DNA of 64,000 bases, from contig CALUZR010000007.1 in the NCBI GenBank assembly GCA_944325335.1, positions 26,084-90,083 on the forward strand. Direction: 5' to 3'. The notes beneath the pieces were generated by a model. It made no database searches and was not told where the DNA came from. It worked only from the letters and a program-made list of their open reading frames with translations. This DNA comes from an uncultured Parabacteroides sp. (GTDB lineage: Bacteria > Bacteroidota > Bacteroidia > Bacteroidales > Tannerellaceae). Positions 28,093 to 37,213 of this stretch are shown one piece after another (position 1 is the stretch's first letter; every line of letters starts with the position of its first letter). The position numbers and the translations under genes were made by a program.

Positions 28093-29946
28093 TTAAGCCT
28101 CCAATATTTTCGTAAATTCTTCGACCAAGCGGGCTACGATGAACGGTTGCCCCTTGATGCGGTTAAACTTATACGGATTGAAATCGTCGATCTTGCTGCG
28201 CAGGTAGTTGGCGAACTGGCCGTTGTTCTGCTCTGCTACGACGACTTTCTTATACCGTTTCAAGACCTCTTCCGTGTTCTTAGGCAACGGGTTGATGAAG
28301 CGGAAGTGCGCCAAGGCCACCTTCTTGCCCATCTCCTGCATGTCTTCCATCGCTTCGTAGAGATGACCGTACGTGCCGCCCCAACCTACGATCAAGAGGT
28401 CGGCATCCGGATCGCCTACAACTTCCACGTCGGGGATGAAGTCGACTATCTTGTCGATCTTCGCCTGGCGGGTACGCACCATCTTCTGGTGGTTCAGCGG
28501 GTCGGTCGAGATGGCACTTGTATCGTAATCCTTCTCCAGACCGCCTAAGCGATGCGTGAAACCTTCCGTACCCGGAATCGCCCAATAACGGACGAACGTA
28601 TCCTTGTCGCGGCGATAAGGCTTCCAAGGTTTGTCGCCCTGGTAGTTCGAGACGTAATTCGGTGTGATAGCGGGATATTTATCCAGCTCCGGCAGACGCC
28701 AAGCCGACGAACCGTTGGCAATGAAGGCATCCGTGAGGAGGATGACCGGCGTCATGTGTTCCACGGCCAACTTCCCGGCCCAGAACGCCATATCGAAACA
28801 ATCGGTCGGCGTCGACGCAGCTACGACTACAGCCGGGCATTCGCCGTTACGTCCATACAAGGCCTGCATGAGGTCGGTCTGTTCCGACTTGGTAGGCATA
28901 CCTGTCGACGGGCCACCGCGTTGCACATCAATCACCACCAATGGCACCTCGGCAATGACCGCCAATCCAATCGCCTCGCTCTTCAACGCCAAACCGGGGC
29001 CCGAAGTCGAGGTAGCCGCCAAGCATCCCGCGAAGCTGGCGCCGATAGCCGTACATACGCCGGCGATTTCATCCTCGGCCTGCACCGTAATTACGCCCAA
29101 GTCTTTCCGCTTGGAGAGCTCGTGCAAGATGTCGGTAGCCGGTGTGATAGGATAACTTCCCAGAAAGAGGCGCAAGCCTGCTTTCTCGGCAGCGGCAATC
29201 AAACCGTAGGAAGTGGCCTTGTTGCCATTCACGTCCATATACGTGCCCGGCTCGGCCTTCTTGCTTTCGATGCGGTAGGTCGAGACGGAAGCGTGGATGT
29301 TGTGCCCGTAGTTGTATCCGTCGGTGAGGGCTTTGATGTTGGCCTGCGCGATGACCGGCTTCTTGGCGAACTTCGTCTGGAGCATGTGCATTGCCTCTTC
29401 CAACGGACGCTCGAACAACCAGCAGACGAGGCCCAGCGCGAACATGTTCTTGCAACGGAGCGCCGACTTGTTATCCAATCCAAAATCAACCAGGCCGTCT
29501 TTCACCATCGTCGAGATAGGAGCCGCTACGACCTGCACCTGCGTCAGTCCCAGTTCCTGGAACGGATCGTCGGTCGTGAACTGCGCCTTCTCCAAATCCG
29601 CCTTCTTGAAAGAGTCCGTATCGATCAGCACGATTGCGTTCGGTTTCAAATGCTTTACGTTTACCTTCAACGCAGCAGGGTTCATGGCGACGAGCACGTC
29701 TGCCTTATCTCCCGGCGTAAAGATCTTTCTGGAACCCAAATGAACCTGGAAACCGGACACGCCGCTCAAGGTACCTTGGGGCGCCCGCACCTCTGCCGGG
29801 AAGTCGGGGAAAGTCGAAATCTCGTTCCCGAAGATGGCAGACAGGTTCGAAAAGATGGTGCCGGTCAATTGCATCCCGTCGCCAGAATCGCCCGAGAAGC
29901 GGACTACCACCTTTTCCAATGTTGTTACTTTTGTTTGTTCTGTCAT
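28093..29946 (-). CDS. korA: 2-oxoacid:ferredoxin oxidoreductase alpha (fused gamma-alpha) subunit
   Basis: About 617 residues run from MTEQTKVTTLEKVVVRFSGD; the open frame goes 30 nt further upstream (to 29976), but the downstream ATG is nearer the conserved start. The N-terminal gamma domain (GDSGDGMQLTGTIFSN, PDFPAEVRAPQGTLSGVSGFQVHLG) is fused to the pyrimidine-binding alpha domain (FLGSYPITPATDILHEL, QAEDEIAGVCTAIGASFAG, TSTSGPGLALKSEAIGLAV). It works with KorB downstream. It follows alanine dehydrogenase by about 55 nt, so the aroK-ald-korA-korB run may be one operon. Confidence 0.93.
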   Translation of the reverse strand: MTEQTKVTTLEKVVVRFSGDSGDGMQLTGTIFSNLSAIFGNEISTFPDFPAEVRAPQGTLSGVSGFQVHLGSRKIFTPGDKADVLVAMNPAALKVNVKHLKPNAIVLIDTDSFKKADLEKAQFTTDDPFQELGLTQVQVVAAPISTMVKDGLVDFGLDNKSALRCKNMFALGLVCWLFERPLEEAMHMLQTKFAKKPVIAQANIKALTDGYNYGHNIHASVSTYRIESKKAEPGTYMDVNGNKATSYGLIAAAEKAGLRLFLGSYPITPATDILHELSKRKDLGVITVQAEDEIAGVCTAIGASFAGCLAATSTSGPGLALKSEAIGLAVIAEVPLVVIDVQRGGPSTGMPTKSEQTDLMQALYGRNGECPAVVVAASTPTDCFDMAFWAGKLAVEHMTPVILLTDAFIANGSSAWRLPELDKYPAITPNYVSNYQGDKPWKPYRRDKDTFVRYWAIPGTEGFTHRLGGLEKDYDTSAISTDPLNHQKMVRTRQAKIDKIVDFIPDVEVVGDPDADLLIVGWGGTYGHLYEAMEDMQEMGKKVALAHFRFINPLPKNTEEVLKRYKKVVVAEQNNGQFANYLRSKIDDFNPYKFNRIKGQPFIVARLVEEFTKILEA

Positions 29947-30001
29947 AATATTGTATATTTCTGAACTTGTTTGCAAAGAAAATAAGAATGTACGAGAAAA
30001 C

Positions 30002-31213
30002 CTAAAAAGCGGTCAAATAGATGTCGATATTGTTCGACCGCAAGTTGAACCGGTTCGAGATGTACTCGTTCACCGGCTTCCCTTGGTACAAGTAAACGCC
30101 CCGCTTGAAGCTCGTATTCGTCTTGATCAGGTTCTGCGCATTCCCGACGTCGCCCAAGTGCGAGAGGAGCGGCACCATCAAATTGCTGAAGGCCATCGAA
30201 GCGGTCCGCGCCACATAATTGCTGATAAACGGGCGGCAGAAATGCAACACCCCGTGCTGCTCGAATATCTCCGGGTCGGAAGGTGAAAGGCAACAGGTCG
30301 TCTCGAAGCAACCGCCTTGCGTCACGCGGAGGTCGATGATGAGCGAACCCTTCTTCATCGTCTCGATCAGCTCTTCGGCAATGACGAAATGATGGTCGAA
30401 ACTATCCTTATGCAACGCGCCAATCACCACGTCCGCGCTCTGGAACGCATTCCGCAACACGTTCGGGTGGAAATTGGAAGCGAACAGGGAGACGCCCAAC
30501 GTCCGGTGCAACTGCCGGAGCCGCGCGATGTCGTTGTCGAACACCTTCACCGACGCGCCCAATGCCATGGCCGCCCGGGCTGCGCTCGTCCCGGCCGTCC
30601 CGGCGCCAATGACGACCACCTCGGCCGGCGAGACACCGGCAATGCCTCCCAGCAGGATGCCTTTTCCCCCGTGGTTATTGCTCAAGAGGTCGGCGGCAAT
30701 CGTGATGGCCGCATAGCCTTCTATCTCCGCCATCGCGCCCATGAGGGGTTGGAAACGGCGTTCGCGGTCGCTCCAAAACTCGTAGGCGAAGGCGGTGATG
30801 CGCTTGGCCATCATCAGTTGGTAGGCTTCGGGTTTCAACCAGGGGCGCGGTGTGAAGGAGCAAACCGTCGTGCGGGGATTCATCCAGGCCACCTCCTCCG
30901 GCATCGGGGGCAATATCTTCACCACCACATCCGATTGGTACACCCGTTCCGGCGAAGCGGCGATCTCCGCCCCCGCGTCGGCAAAATGGTTGTCGGCATA
31001 ATTGATGCCCAACCCCGCTTCGCGCTCCACACGCACCTGGTGGCCGTAGTTCACCAATATCTCGACCGCTTCGGGCGTCAAGGCCAAGCGTCGTTCGCCG
31101 GCGGCACGCTCTTTGGGAATGCCTATCGAGAGGTGCGTACCCAGCTTGCCCAGTTCCTGCAGCAATTCCTGCGGGACGTAAAATTGGGATGTATTGTCGG
31201 ATGTGTTTCTCAT
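30002..31213 (-). CDS. ald: Alanine dehydrogenase
   Basis: This 403-residue member of the AlaDH/PNT family has the N-terminal GIPKERAAGERRLALTPEAVEIL (substrate side), the mid-chain GGIAGVSPAEVVVIGAGTAGTSAARAAMALGA nucleotide-binding fold, and conserved KITAFAYE and FCRPFISNYVARTASMAFSN. It converts L-alanine and NAD+ to pyruvate, ammonia and NADH. It starts 12 nt after aroK ends. An N-terminal ~25-residue extension is present. Confidence 0.9.
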   Translation of the reverse strand: MRNTSDNTSQFYVPQELLQELGKLGTHLSIGIPKERAAGERRLALTPEAVEILVNYGHQVRVEREAGLGINYADNHFADAGAEIAASPERVYQSDVVVKILPPMPEEVAWMNPRTTVCSFTPRPWLKPEAYQLMMAKRITAFAYEFWSDRERRFQPLMGAMAEIEGYAAITIAADLLSNNHGGKGILLGGIAGVSPAEVVVIGAGTAGTSAARAAMALGASVKVFDNDIARLRQLHRTLGVSLFASNFHPNVLRNAFQSADVVIGALHKDSFDHHFVIAEELIETMKKGSLIIDLRVTQGGCFETTCCLSPSDPEIFEQHGVLHFCRPFISNYVARTASMAFSNLMVPLLSHLGDVGNAQNLIKTNTSFKRGVYLYQGKPVNEYISNRFNLRSNNIDIYLTAF

Positions 31214-31225
31214 ACGCGTATGTCT

Positions 31226-31747
31226 TTAAATGATTTCTTTCAATTGCTCGATAATCCGCTGCACGTCTTCCGGGCCGTCCATCTGCTCCGCGTCGAAGAT
31301 GATGCGGGCTTGGCGGTAGAAGGGTTCGCGTGCCTGCAGGTTCGCGGCGATGAATTGTTTCAACTCCTCGCCCGACCGGTTCTGGAGGACGGGGCGCGTC
31401 TGCTTGCACGTCTCGAGCCGCGCCGCCAATTCGTCGACCGACACCTTCAAATATACCGTTGTTCCCTGTGCATTCATAAAAGCCGCGTTGTCGAAAAAGC
31501 AAGGCGTTCCGCCGCCTGTCGAGACGAGCACGTCTTCAAACTCCGCCACCTCGTGCAACATCCGCCGCTCGATGTCGCGAAAGCCCTCTTCTCCCTTTTC
31601 GGCAAAAATCTGGCGGATCTCCTTATGGAAGCGCCCTTCGATATAGAGGTCCAGGTCGATGAACGAAAGATGCAGCTCGGCCGCAAGGCTCCGCCCCACG
31701 GTCGTCTTTCCCGCCCCCATGTAGCCTGTCAAGAATATACGTTTCAT
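31226..31747 (-). CDS. aroK: Shikimate kinase
   Basis: This 173-residue P-loop kinase starts at MKRIFLTGYMGAGKTT, the usual N-terminus, with Walker A GYMGAGKTT at 8-16. The D-x-D shikimate-binding segment is FIDLDLYIE, and VSTGGGTPCF holds the conserved GGG. The lid RPVL is present. It phosphorylates shikimate at O3 in aromatic amino-acid synthesis. The open frame extends to 31855, but the promoter TACTTTTG at 31770-31777 would fall inside that extension, so the start at 31747 is preferred. It is the first gene of the aroK-ald-korAB run. Confidence 0.95.
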   Translation of the reverse strand: MKRIFLTGYMGAGKTTVGRSLAAELHLSFIDLDLYIEGRFHKEIRQIFAEKGEEGFRDIERRMLHEVAEFEDVLVSTGGGTPCFFDNAAFMNAQGTTVYLKVSVDELAARLETCKQTRPVLQNRSGEELKQFIAANLQAREPFYRQARIIFDAEQMDGPEDVQRIIEQLKEII

Positions 31748-31769
31748 TGCTTGTTGTTTTGAATTTCTG

Positions 31770-31777
31770 CAAAAGTA
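31770..31777 (-). promoter_or_regulatory. aroK -7 box
   Basis: TACTTTTG on the minus strand, 22 nt upstream of the aroK ATG. A plus-strand TATCTTTG at 31798-31805 points into array E and could transcribe it toward the RNase H gene. Confidence 0.65.
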
Positions 31778-31862
31778 GCTAAAAATGAAATATTCCCTAT
31801 CTTTGCAGGCGGATTTTCGTAGGCCAAGCAGGTAAAATTGCCATAAAATGGGCATAAAGCCT

Positions 31863-32190
31863 CCTTTCCGGGCCTACCATCTTTGACTTTTTGTGTACAA
31901 CAGGCAAAAGACAGCAACACTATCTTTGACTTTTTGTCGACAACAAGCAAACGGCAGTGATATACACTTTGACTTTTTGTGCACAAGAAGCAAACGGCGG
32001 TGATATACACTTTGACTTTTTGTGTACAACAAGCAAACAGCAGTGACGCTATTTTGACCTTTTGTGGACAACAAGCAAACGGCGCCAATAGTATCTTTGA
32101 CCTTTTGGCGACAAGAAGCAAAAGTGTATGCCATACTCTTTGACCTCTTGTCGACAAAAAGTCAAAGATAGTATCCCCGGAAAGGCCGCG
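31863..32190. repeat. Palindrome array E (43-bp period) with inverted flanks
   Basis: Seven near-palindromes of TTGTnnACAA type (for example TTGTCGACAA and TTGTGCACAA) are centred at about 31895.5, 31938.5, 31981.5, 32024.5, 32066.5, 32109.5 and 32152.5; the gaps are 43, 43, 43, 42, 43 and 43 bp. The linkers also repeat (AAGCAAACGGC..CTTTGACTTTT). The block is bounded by inverted flanks, CTTTCCGGG..ATCTTTGACTTTTTG at both ends. Open frames across it are repeat artefacts. It fills the gap between aroK and the RNase H gene. Confidence 0.9.
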
Positions 32191-32238
32191 GGAATCCGAT
32201 TTAATAGAAAGAAGTACAAGTATATAACAGAAATGATA

Positions 32239-32892
32239 ATGAAAACGAACCGAAAACGGAAATATTACGTCGTATGGCAGGGCGTGAACCCCGGCATCTA
32301 CAACGATTGGGCCACGTGCGAGGAGCAGGTGAAAGGATACACGGGCGCGAAATACAAAGCCTTCGAGACACGCGCGGCCGCCGAAGAGGCCTACGGGCAA
32401 GGCTACGAGGCATACCGCGCCGCGAACCCCTCGAACCGCATGGTGTTCGAACGGATGATGCATGCCGAGACGCCCGCCATCGGGAAGCCCATCGAGGAGA
32501 GCCTCGCAGTAGACGCCGCCTGCAGCGGGAACCCGGGCGACCTCGAATACCGCGGCGTGTACACCCGGACGGGGCAGGAGGTGTTTCGCGTCGGGCCGCT
32601 GCGGCGGGGGACGAACAACGTGGGCGAATTCCTGGCGATCGTACATGGGTTGGCCTTCCTGAAGCAAAACGGAATTTCCCTGCCGATCTATTCAGACAGC
32701 CGCAACGCCATCGCGTGGGTCAAGGCCAAACGGTGCAAGACGCTCCTCCAGCGCGAGCCGGCCAACGAGCCCCTGTTCGACCTCATCCACCGCGCCGAGA
32801 AATGGCTGCAAGAGAACGATTACACGACCGAAATCCACAAGTGGGAAACCGCCGCGTGGGGTGAAATTCCCGCCGATTTTGGCAGGAAATAA
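32239..32892 (+). CDS. rnhA: Ribonuclease H with N-terminal viroplasmin-type hybrid-binding domain
   Basis: About 217 residues run from MKTNRKRKYYVVWQGVNPGI. Residues ~8-50 (YYVVWQGVNPGIYNDWATCEEQVKGYTGAKYKAF) are the caulimovirus-viroplasmin/HBD domain that grips RNA:DNA hybrids. The RNase H domain follows, with the four acidic positions LAVDAAC, VGEFLAI, IYSDSRNA and IPADFGRK. It removes RNA from hybrids. An alternative ATG lies two codons upstream. It is visibly GC-rich compared with array E just before it. Confidence 0.92.
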   Translation: MKTNRKRKYYVVWQGVNPGIYNDWATCEEQVKGYTGAKYKAFETRAAAEEAYGQGYEAYRAANPSNRMVFERMMHAETPAIGKPIEESLAVDAACSGNPGDLEYRGVYTRTGQEVFRVGPLRRGTNNVGEFLAIVHGLAFLKQNGISLPIYSDSRNAIAWVKAKRCKTLLQREPANEPLFDLIHRAEKWLQENDYTTEIHKWETAAWGEIPADFGRK

Positions 32893-32946
32893 CATCGACC
32901 GTGCAATTTATCACCGCTTGCTGCGTTATGCAATCAAACAAATGCG

Positions 32947-32954
32947 TACATTTG
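32947..32954 (+). promoter_or_regulatory. Promoter of the GT117 gene
   Basis: TACATTTG, about 65 nt upstream of the ATG at 33020. Confidence 0.7.
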
Positions 32955-33019
32955 CAACGGTTTTGCCGCCGGAAGGGGCAAGCAGGGAATAGAGTTAAAT
33001 CCAAATTAATAAAGATAGA

Positions 33020-36000
33020 ATGGGAAATTACAAACTAATCAACAACGCATTGGGATGGATTGTCTTTGCCATCGCCTCTTGCGTTTATTTGATGACCATC
33101 GAACCGTCGGGCAGCTTCTGGGACTGCGGCGAGTTCGTTTCTTCGGCATACAAACTGGAAGTAGGACACCCGCCTGGAGCACCGTTCTTCATGCTTACGG
33201 CGAACCTGTTCACCCAACTGGCGTCCGACCCGGGCGCAGTGGCGAAGATGGTGAACACGATGTCAGCCCTCTTCAGCGGATTGACCATCCTGTTCCTCTT
33301 CTGGAGCATCACTCATTTGGCCCGGAAGATCGTGGTAAACGACGGGCAGGAGATGACGCTCCCGCAGCTGGTGACCATCATGGGCTCGGGCGTGGTCGGC
33401 GCGTTGGCCTATACGTTTAGCGACACGTTCTGGTTTAGTGCGGTCGAGGGTGAAGTGTATGCGTATTCCTCGCTCTTTACGGCGGTTGTATTCTGGTTAA
33501 TCCTGAAATGGGAGGAAGTGGCCGACAAGCCGCATGCCGACCGGTGGATTATCCTCATTGCCTATTTGATGGGGTTGAGCGTCGGCGTCCACTTGCTGAA
33601 CTTGCTCTGTATCCCGGCGATGGTGCTGGTATATTACTACAAGAAATTCCCGAACCCGACGATGAAGGGGACGCTCGTCGCCCTGCTGGTCTCGTTCGTG
33701 ATTATCGCCCTGATGATGTACGGCGTGGTGCAGGGACTGGTCGAGATTTGCGGTTATTTCGAATTGCTGTTTGTGAATGTATTCGGCATGCCTTACAACA
33801 GTGGCGTGTATGCGTATGTCATCGTCTTGGCGGCTGTCTTGGGATGGTCTATCTGGGAGACAATGCGCGACGAAGTGCATCCGCTCCGCTTGAAACTGTC
33901 GTTCCTCTTGGCGGTGACGCTGATTGGTATTCCGTTTATCGGTAGCAGCTACTTGGTACCGGTGGTGATCGTGGCCGGATTGGCCGCTTGGCTCTTCCTG
34001 AGCAAGAAGCTCAACATAAAACTGATGAACACGACGCTGACGGCGTTGCTGGTGATTGTGGTCGGCTATTCCTCTTACGCGCTGATCCTGATTCGCGCTA
34101 CCGCCGATACGCCGATGAACCAGAATGCCCCAAGCGATATCTTTACACTGCGTACCTACCTGGCGCGCGAACAGTATGGCGATAGACCTTTATTATATGG
34201 TCGGACCTACGTATCGGAAGTGAAGCGTACGAGCGAAGGCAACATGTGCGCTGCCGTCACCCACGAAGGTTCGCCGGTATGGACACGCGTCGAGAAGAAG
34301 GACCCGAACGAAAAGGACCGTTACTATATCTCGCGTCATAACCTCGAATATGAATATGTGGATGAACTCAACATGTTTTTCCCCCGCATGCATAGCGCCG
34401 AGCCCCGCCACATCGAGGCTTACAAGGAATGGGCCAACATCAAGGGGCAACCGGTGAAGTTCACGCAGTGCGGCGAGACGAAATCCGTCCTCAAGCCCAC
34501 CTTCGCCGAGAATATCCGCTTCTTCGTCTCCTACCAGTTGAACTTCATGTATTGGCGTTACTTCCTCTGGAACTTCTCCGGACGGCAGAACGACATCCAG
34601 GGGCAGGGCGAAGTGAACCACGGGAACTGGATCACGGGTATCAAGTTCATCGACGAGATGCTGGTGGGTCCGCAAGACAATATGCCCTCCGACATTGCCG
34701 ACAACAAAGGCCATAATGTCTATTACATGCTCCCGCTCCTCCTCGGTATCTTAGGTTTGGTGTATCAAGTCTATGCCGGGAAGAAGGGAATCCAAGGTTT
34801 CTGGGTGACGTTCATGCTCTTCTTCATGACGGGCATCGCCATCGTGCTTTACCTGAACCAAAGTCCGCTGCAGGTGCGCGAACGAGACTATGCGTATGCC
34901 GGTTCGTTCTATGCGTTCTGTATCTGGATTGGTTTCGGCGTGGCGGCATTGGTCAAGTTGCTGCAGAAATATGCGAAATTACCCGCGATGACCTCGGCAG
35001 TGGCGGCGTCTGTCCTCGCGTTGTTCGTGCCGATCCAGATGGCCGGGCAGAATTGGGACGACCACGACCGCTCGGGCCGTTACATCGCCCGCGACTTTGC
35101 GCAAAACTACCTCAACTCCTGCGAACCGAACGCCATCCTCTTTACCAATGGCGATAACGATACCTTCCCGCTCTGGTATGCCCAAGAGGTAGAAGGCATC
35201 CGTACCGACGTCCGCGTCTGCAACACCAGCTACCTGCAGACGGATTGGTACATCGACCAGATGAAGAAACAGGCCTACGAATCGGATCCGCTGCCCATCT
35301 CGTGGAACCACGCGGATTATGTACAGGGAACGCGCGACTTCGCGTACGTCTTCCCCGTCACCGAACAGGCGGTAGACCTCAACACGGCCCTGGAATTTGT
35401 CCGCAGCAACGACCCGAAATACAAAAAGATCCCGGGACTGAACGAGCCGATGGATTACGTCCCCTCGCAGACCCTGGCCTACAAGGTGGATTCGGCAGCC
35501 GTCGTGCAGCATGGCGTGGTCAACACGGCCGACGCCCGTTACATCCTGCCGGAAATGACCATCAACCTCAAAGGAAAGAACGCGCTGGGCAAGCAGGAAT
35601 TGATTATCCTCGATATGCTGCAGACCAACAACTGGCAGCGGCCGATGTATTATGCCATCACCGTCTCGCCCGACCAGTTCGTCAACCTTTCGCCCTATTT
35701 CCAGAAGACCGGTATGGCGTACCAGATCGTTCCGATGAAAGTAGAGAAGACCGTGAAGGCGGTGAATGTCGAGAAGATGTATGATAACGTGATGAACAAG
35801 TTCAAGTGGGGCGGCGTGAACGAGCCGGGCGTCTACCTCGACGAGAACGTACTCCGCATGTGCAAGTCGTACCGCTTCAGCGTCTTCGCGCCTCTGGCTG
35901 CGACGTTGATGCAAGAGGGCGACAACGAGCGGGCGCTGAAGGTGCTCGACAAGTGCATGGAAGTCCTCCCGCCGGAAAACGTCCCGATGGACTATACGGT

Positions 36001-36283
36001 GCTCTCGATTGGCGAGTTCTATTATCTGTTGGGCCAAAAGGAGAAAGGGCATGCCGTCTATGCCGCCGTGGCCGAGAATATGATGCGCAACCTCGACTGG
36101 TATTTCCGTCTGAAACCAGACCAGTTTGCCTCTGTCGCTCCCGATTTGAATACGGACCTCTATACGATGCAAGAAATCATGCGCGTAGCGAAAGAGCACG
36201 ACAAGGAGCTGCAAGAGAAGTACCAGGAAGAGTACGACAACTTCCGCATGGCGTATGCCTCGCTACAGAAACAAGGCGAATAA
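33020..36283 (+). CDS. DUF2723 (GT117) membrane glycosyltransferase-like protein
   Basis: This 1087-residue polytopic membrane protein has the DUF2723 hallmark LMTIEPSGSFWDCGEFVSSAYKLEVGHPPGAPFFML at the first extracytoplasmic loop, where the Asp and Glu are the presumed catalytic residues, followed by about ten hydrophobic helices. A soluble periplasmic region with YLQTDWYIDQMKKQAYES and TPR-like repeats (ALKVLDKCMEVLPPEN, FYYLLGQKEKGHAVYAAVAEN) makes up the C-terminal third. The human homologue TMEM260 is a protein O-mannosyltransferase, so a role in O-glycosylating exported proteins is plausible, but the bacterial substrate is unknown. The deacetylase gene follows 13 nt later. Confidence 0.9.
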   Translation: MGNYKLINNALGWIVFAIASCVYLMTIEPSGSFWDCGEFVSSAYKLEVGHPPGAPFFMLTANLFTQLASDPGAVAKMVNTMSALFSGLTILFLFWSITHLARKIVVNDGQEMTLPQLVTIMGSGVVGALAYTFSDTFWFSAVEGEVYAYSSLFTAVVFWLILKWEEVADKPHADRWIILIAYLMGLSVGVHLLNLLCIPAMVLVYYYKKFPNPTMKGTLVALLVSFVIIALMMYGVVQGLVEICGYFELLFVNVFGMPYNSGVYAYVIVLAAVLGWSIWETMRDEVHPLRLKLSFLLAVTLIGIPFIGSSYLVPVVIVAGLAAWLFLSKKLNIKLMNTTLTALLVIVVGYSSYALILIRATADTPMNQNAPSDIFTLRTYLAREQYGDRPLLYGRTYVSEVKRTSEGNMCAAVTHEGSPVWTRVEKKDPNEKDRYYISRHNLEYEYVDELNMFFPRMHSAEPRHIEAYKEWANIKGQPVKFTQCGETKSVLKPTFAENIRFFVSYQLNFMYWRYFLWNFSGRQNDIQGQGEVNHGNWITGIKFIDEMLVGPQDNMPSDIADNKGHNVYYMLPLLLGILGLVYQVYAGKKGIQGFWVTFMLFFMTGIAIVLYLNQSPLQVRERDYAYAGSFYAFCIWIGFGVAALVKLLQKYAKLPAMTSAVAASVLALFVPIQMAGQNWDDHDRSGRYIARDFAQNYLNSCEPNAILFTNGDNDTFPLWYAQEVEGIRTDVRVCNTSYLQTDWYIDQMKKQAYESDPLPISWNHADYVQGTRDFAYVFPVTEQAVDLNTALEFVRSNDPKYKKIPGLNEPMDYVPSQTLAYKVDSAAVVQHGVVNTADARYILPEMTINLKGKNALGKQELIILDMLQTNNWQRPMYYAITVSPDQFVNLSPYFQKTGMAYQIVPMKVEKTVKAVNVEKMYDNVMNKFKWGGVNEPGVYLDENVLRMCKSYRFSVFAPLAATLMQEGDNERALKVLDKCMEVLPPENVPMDYTVLSIGEFYYLLGQKEKGHAVYAAVAENMMRNLDWYFRLKPDQFASVAPDLNTDLYTMQEIMRVAKEHDKELQEKYQEEYDNFRMAYASLQKQGE

Positions 36284-36296
36284 GTACTGATTAAAT

Positions 36297-36908
36297 ATGT
36301 TCATAGAGCAACCGCCCTGGTTCTACAGGGCTTTATTCCCGGGGGCGACCTGGCGAATCCCGTCCGACGAGCGATGCGTCTACCTGACGTTCGACGACGG
36401 CCCGATTCCCCAGGTCACCCCCTGGGTTTTAAATACGCTGGACCAGTACGGCGTGAAGGCCACCTTCTTTATGGTGGGCGACAATGTGCGCAAGCATCCC
36501 GACGTGTTCCGCATGGTCGTCGAGCGTGGTCATGCCGTGGGGAACCATACCTTCCACCACATCCAGGGCATCCGTTATTGGACACGCAATTACCTGGCAG
36601 ACGTAGAGCTGGCCGCCCGCCTCATCCCCGGCAACCTGTTCCGTCCGCCCCACGGGCACATGCGTTTCCCGCAGTTGCTCCGCCTCCGCGAGACGCACCG
36701 CATCGTGATGTGGGACGTCGTGACGCGCGATTACAGTCCGCACCTCTCGCCCCAGCAGGTCCTGGAGAACGTGAAACGCTATACGCGCGACGGCTCCATC
36801 CTCGTCTTCCACGATTCCCTCAAGGCCGAGCGGAATATGCGCTGGGCGATGCCCCGGGCCATCGAATGGCTCCTCCAAGAGGGCTACCGGTTCAAGCGGA
36901 TCGAGTGA
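36297..36908 (+). CDS. Polysaccharide deacetylase (NodB/CE4 fold)
   Basis: This 203-residue protein has the CE4 motifs: YLTFDDGPIP (motif 1, residues about 29-38; Asp-Asp), GNHTFHH (motif 2, H-x3-H metal ligands), RPPHGHMR (motif 3), WDVVTRDYSP (motif 4) and LVFHDSLKA (motif 5). No signal peptide is seen, although the N-terminus is hydrophobic (PWFYRALFPGA). It removes N- or O-acetyl groups from a glycan. It is probably co-transcribed with the GT117 gene 13 nt upstream. Confidence 0.92.
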   Translation: MFIEQPPWFYRALFPGATWRIPSDERCVYLTFDDGPIPQVTPWVLNTLDQYGVKATFFMVGDNVRKHPDVFRMVVERGHAVGNHTFHHIQGIRYWTRNYLADVELAARLIPGNLFRPPHGHMRFPQLLRLRETHRIVMWDVVTRDYSPHLSPQQVLENVKRYTRDGSILVFHDSLKAERNMRWAMPRAIEWLLQEGYRFKRIE

Positions 36909-36947
36909 AAAGGGTCTCTCCGAAGCCATAAAATTGACAGAAAATAC

Positions 36948-37173
36948 AATTTAGAGTCTAAATTTCGCATTGCTGTCAGTGGAAAATGGAATTTAGAGTC
37001 TAAATTCCGCATTCCACCTGACGAAAAATCAAATTCAGGGTCTAAATTTCACTTTCATTTAGAATGAGTGTCCAATTTAGACTCTAAATTTCATTTTCAT
37101 TTAGAATGAGTGCCCGTTTAGAGTCTAAATTTTACATTTATTCAGGAAGAGTACCCAATTTAGACTCTAAATT
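36948..37173. repeat. Palindrome array F (42-bp period)
   Basis: Six copies of a TTTAGA-G/C-TCTAAA near-palindrome are centred at about 36956, 36998, 37040, 37080, 37122 and 37164; the gaps are 42, 42, 40, 42 and 42 bp. The centre base alternates between GAGTC and GACTC, so the copies are in mixed orientation. The linkers also resemble each other (TTCATTTAGAATGAGTG twice). It occupies the gap between the deacetylase and queG, with no obvious queG promoter after it. Confidence 0.9.
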
Positions 37174-37213
37174 AGATTTTCCTGTAACACGAATATCGAA
37201 AATAAAGCAGCAA

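Noticed and set aside
28552..29964. 470-residue plus-strand frame over korA, and a similar 505-residue one over korB
   Set aside because: Antisense shadows of well-supported kor genes; no recognisable motifs.
31744..32667. Minus-strand open frames across array E, with repeated QKVK peptides
   Set aside because: They arise from the 43-bp repeats and from the antisense of RNase H; no start signal and no family.
31863..37173. Arrays E and F as CRISPR
   Set aside because: The repeated core is only 10-17 bp, the linkers resemble one another, and no cas gene is present.
37106..37213. N-terminal extension of queG
   Set aside because: It consists of translated array F; the conserved QueG N-terminus begins at 37214.
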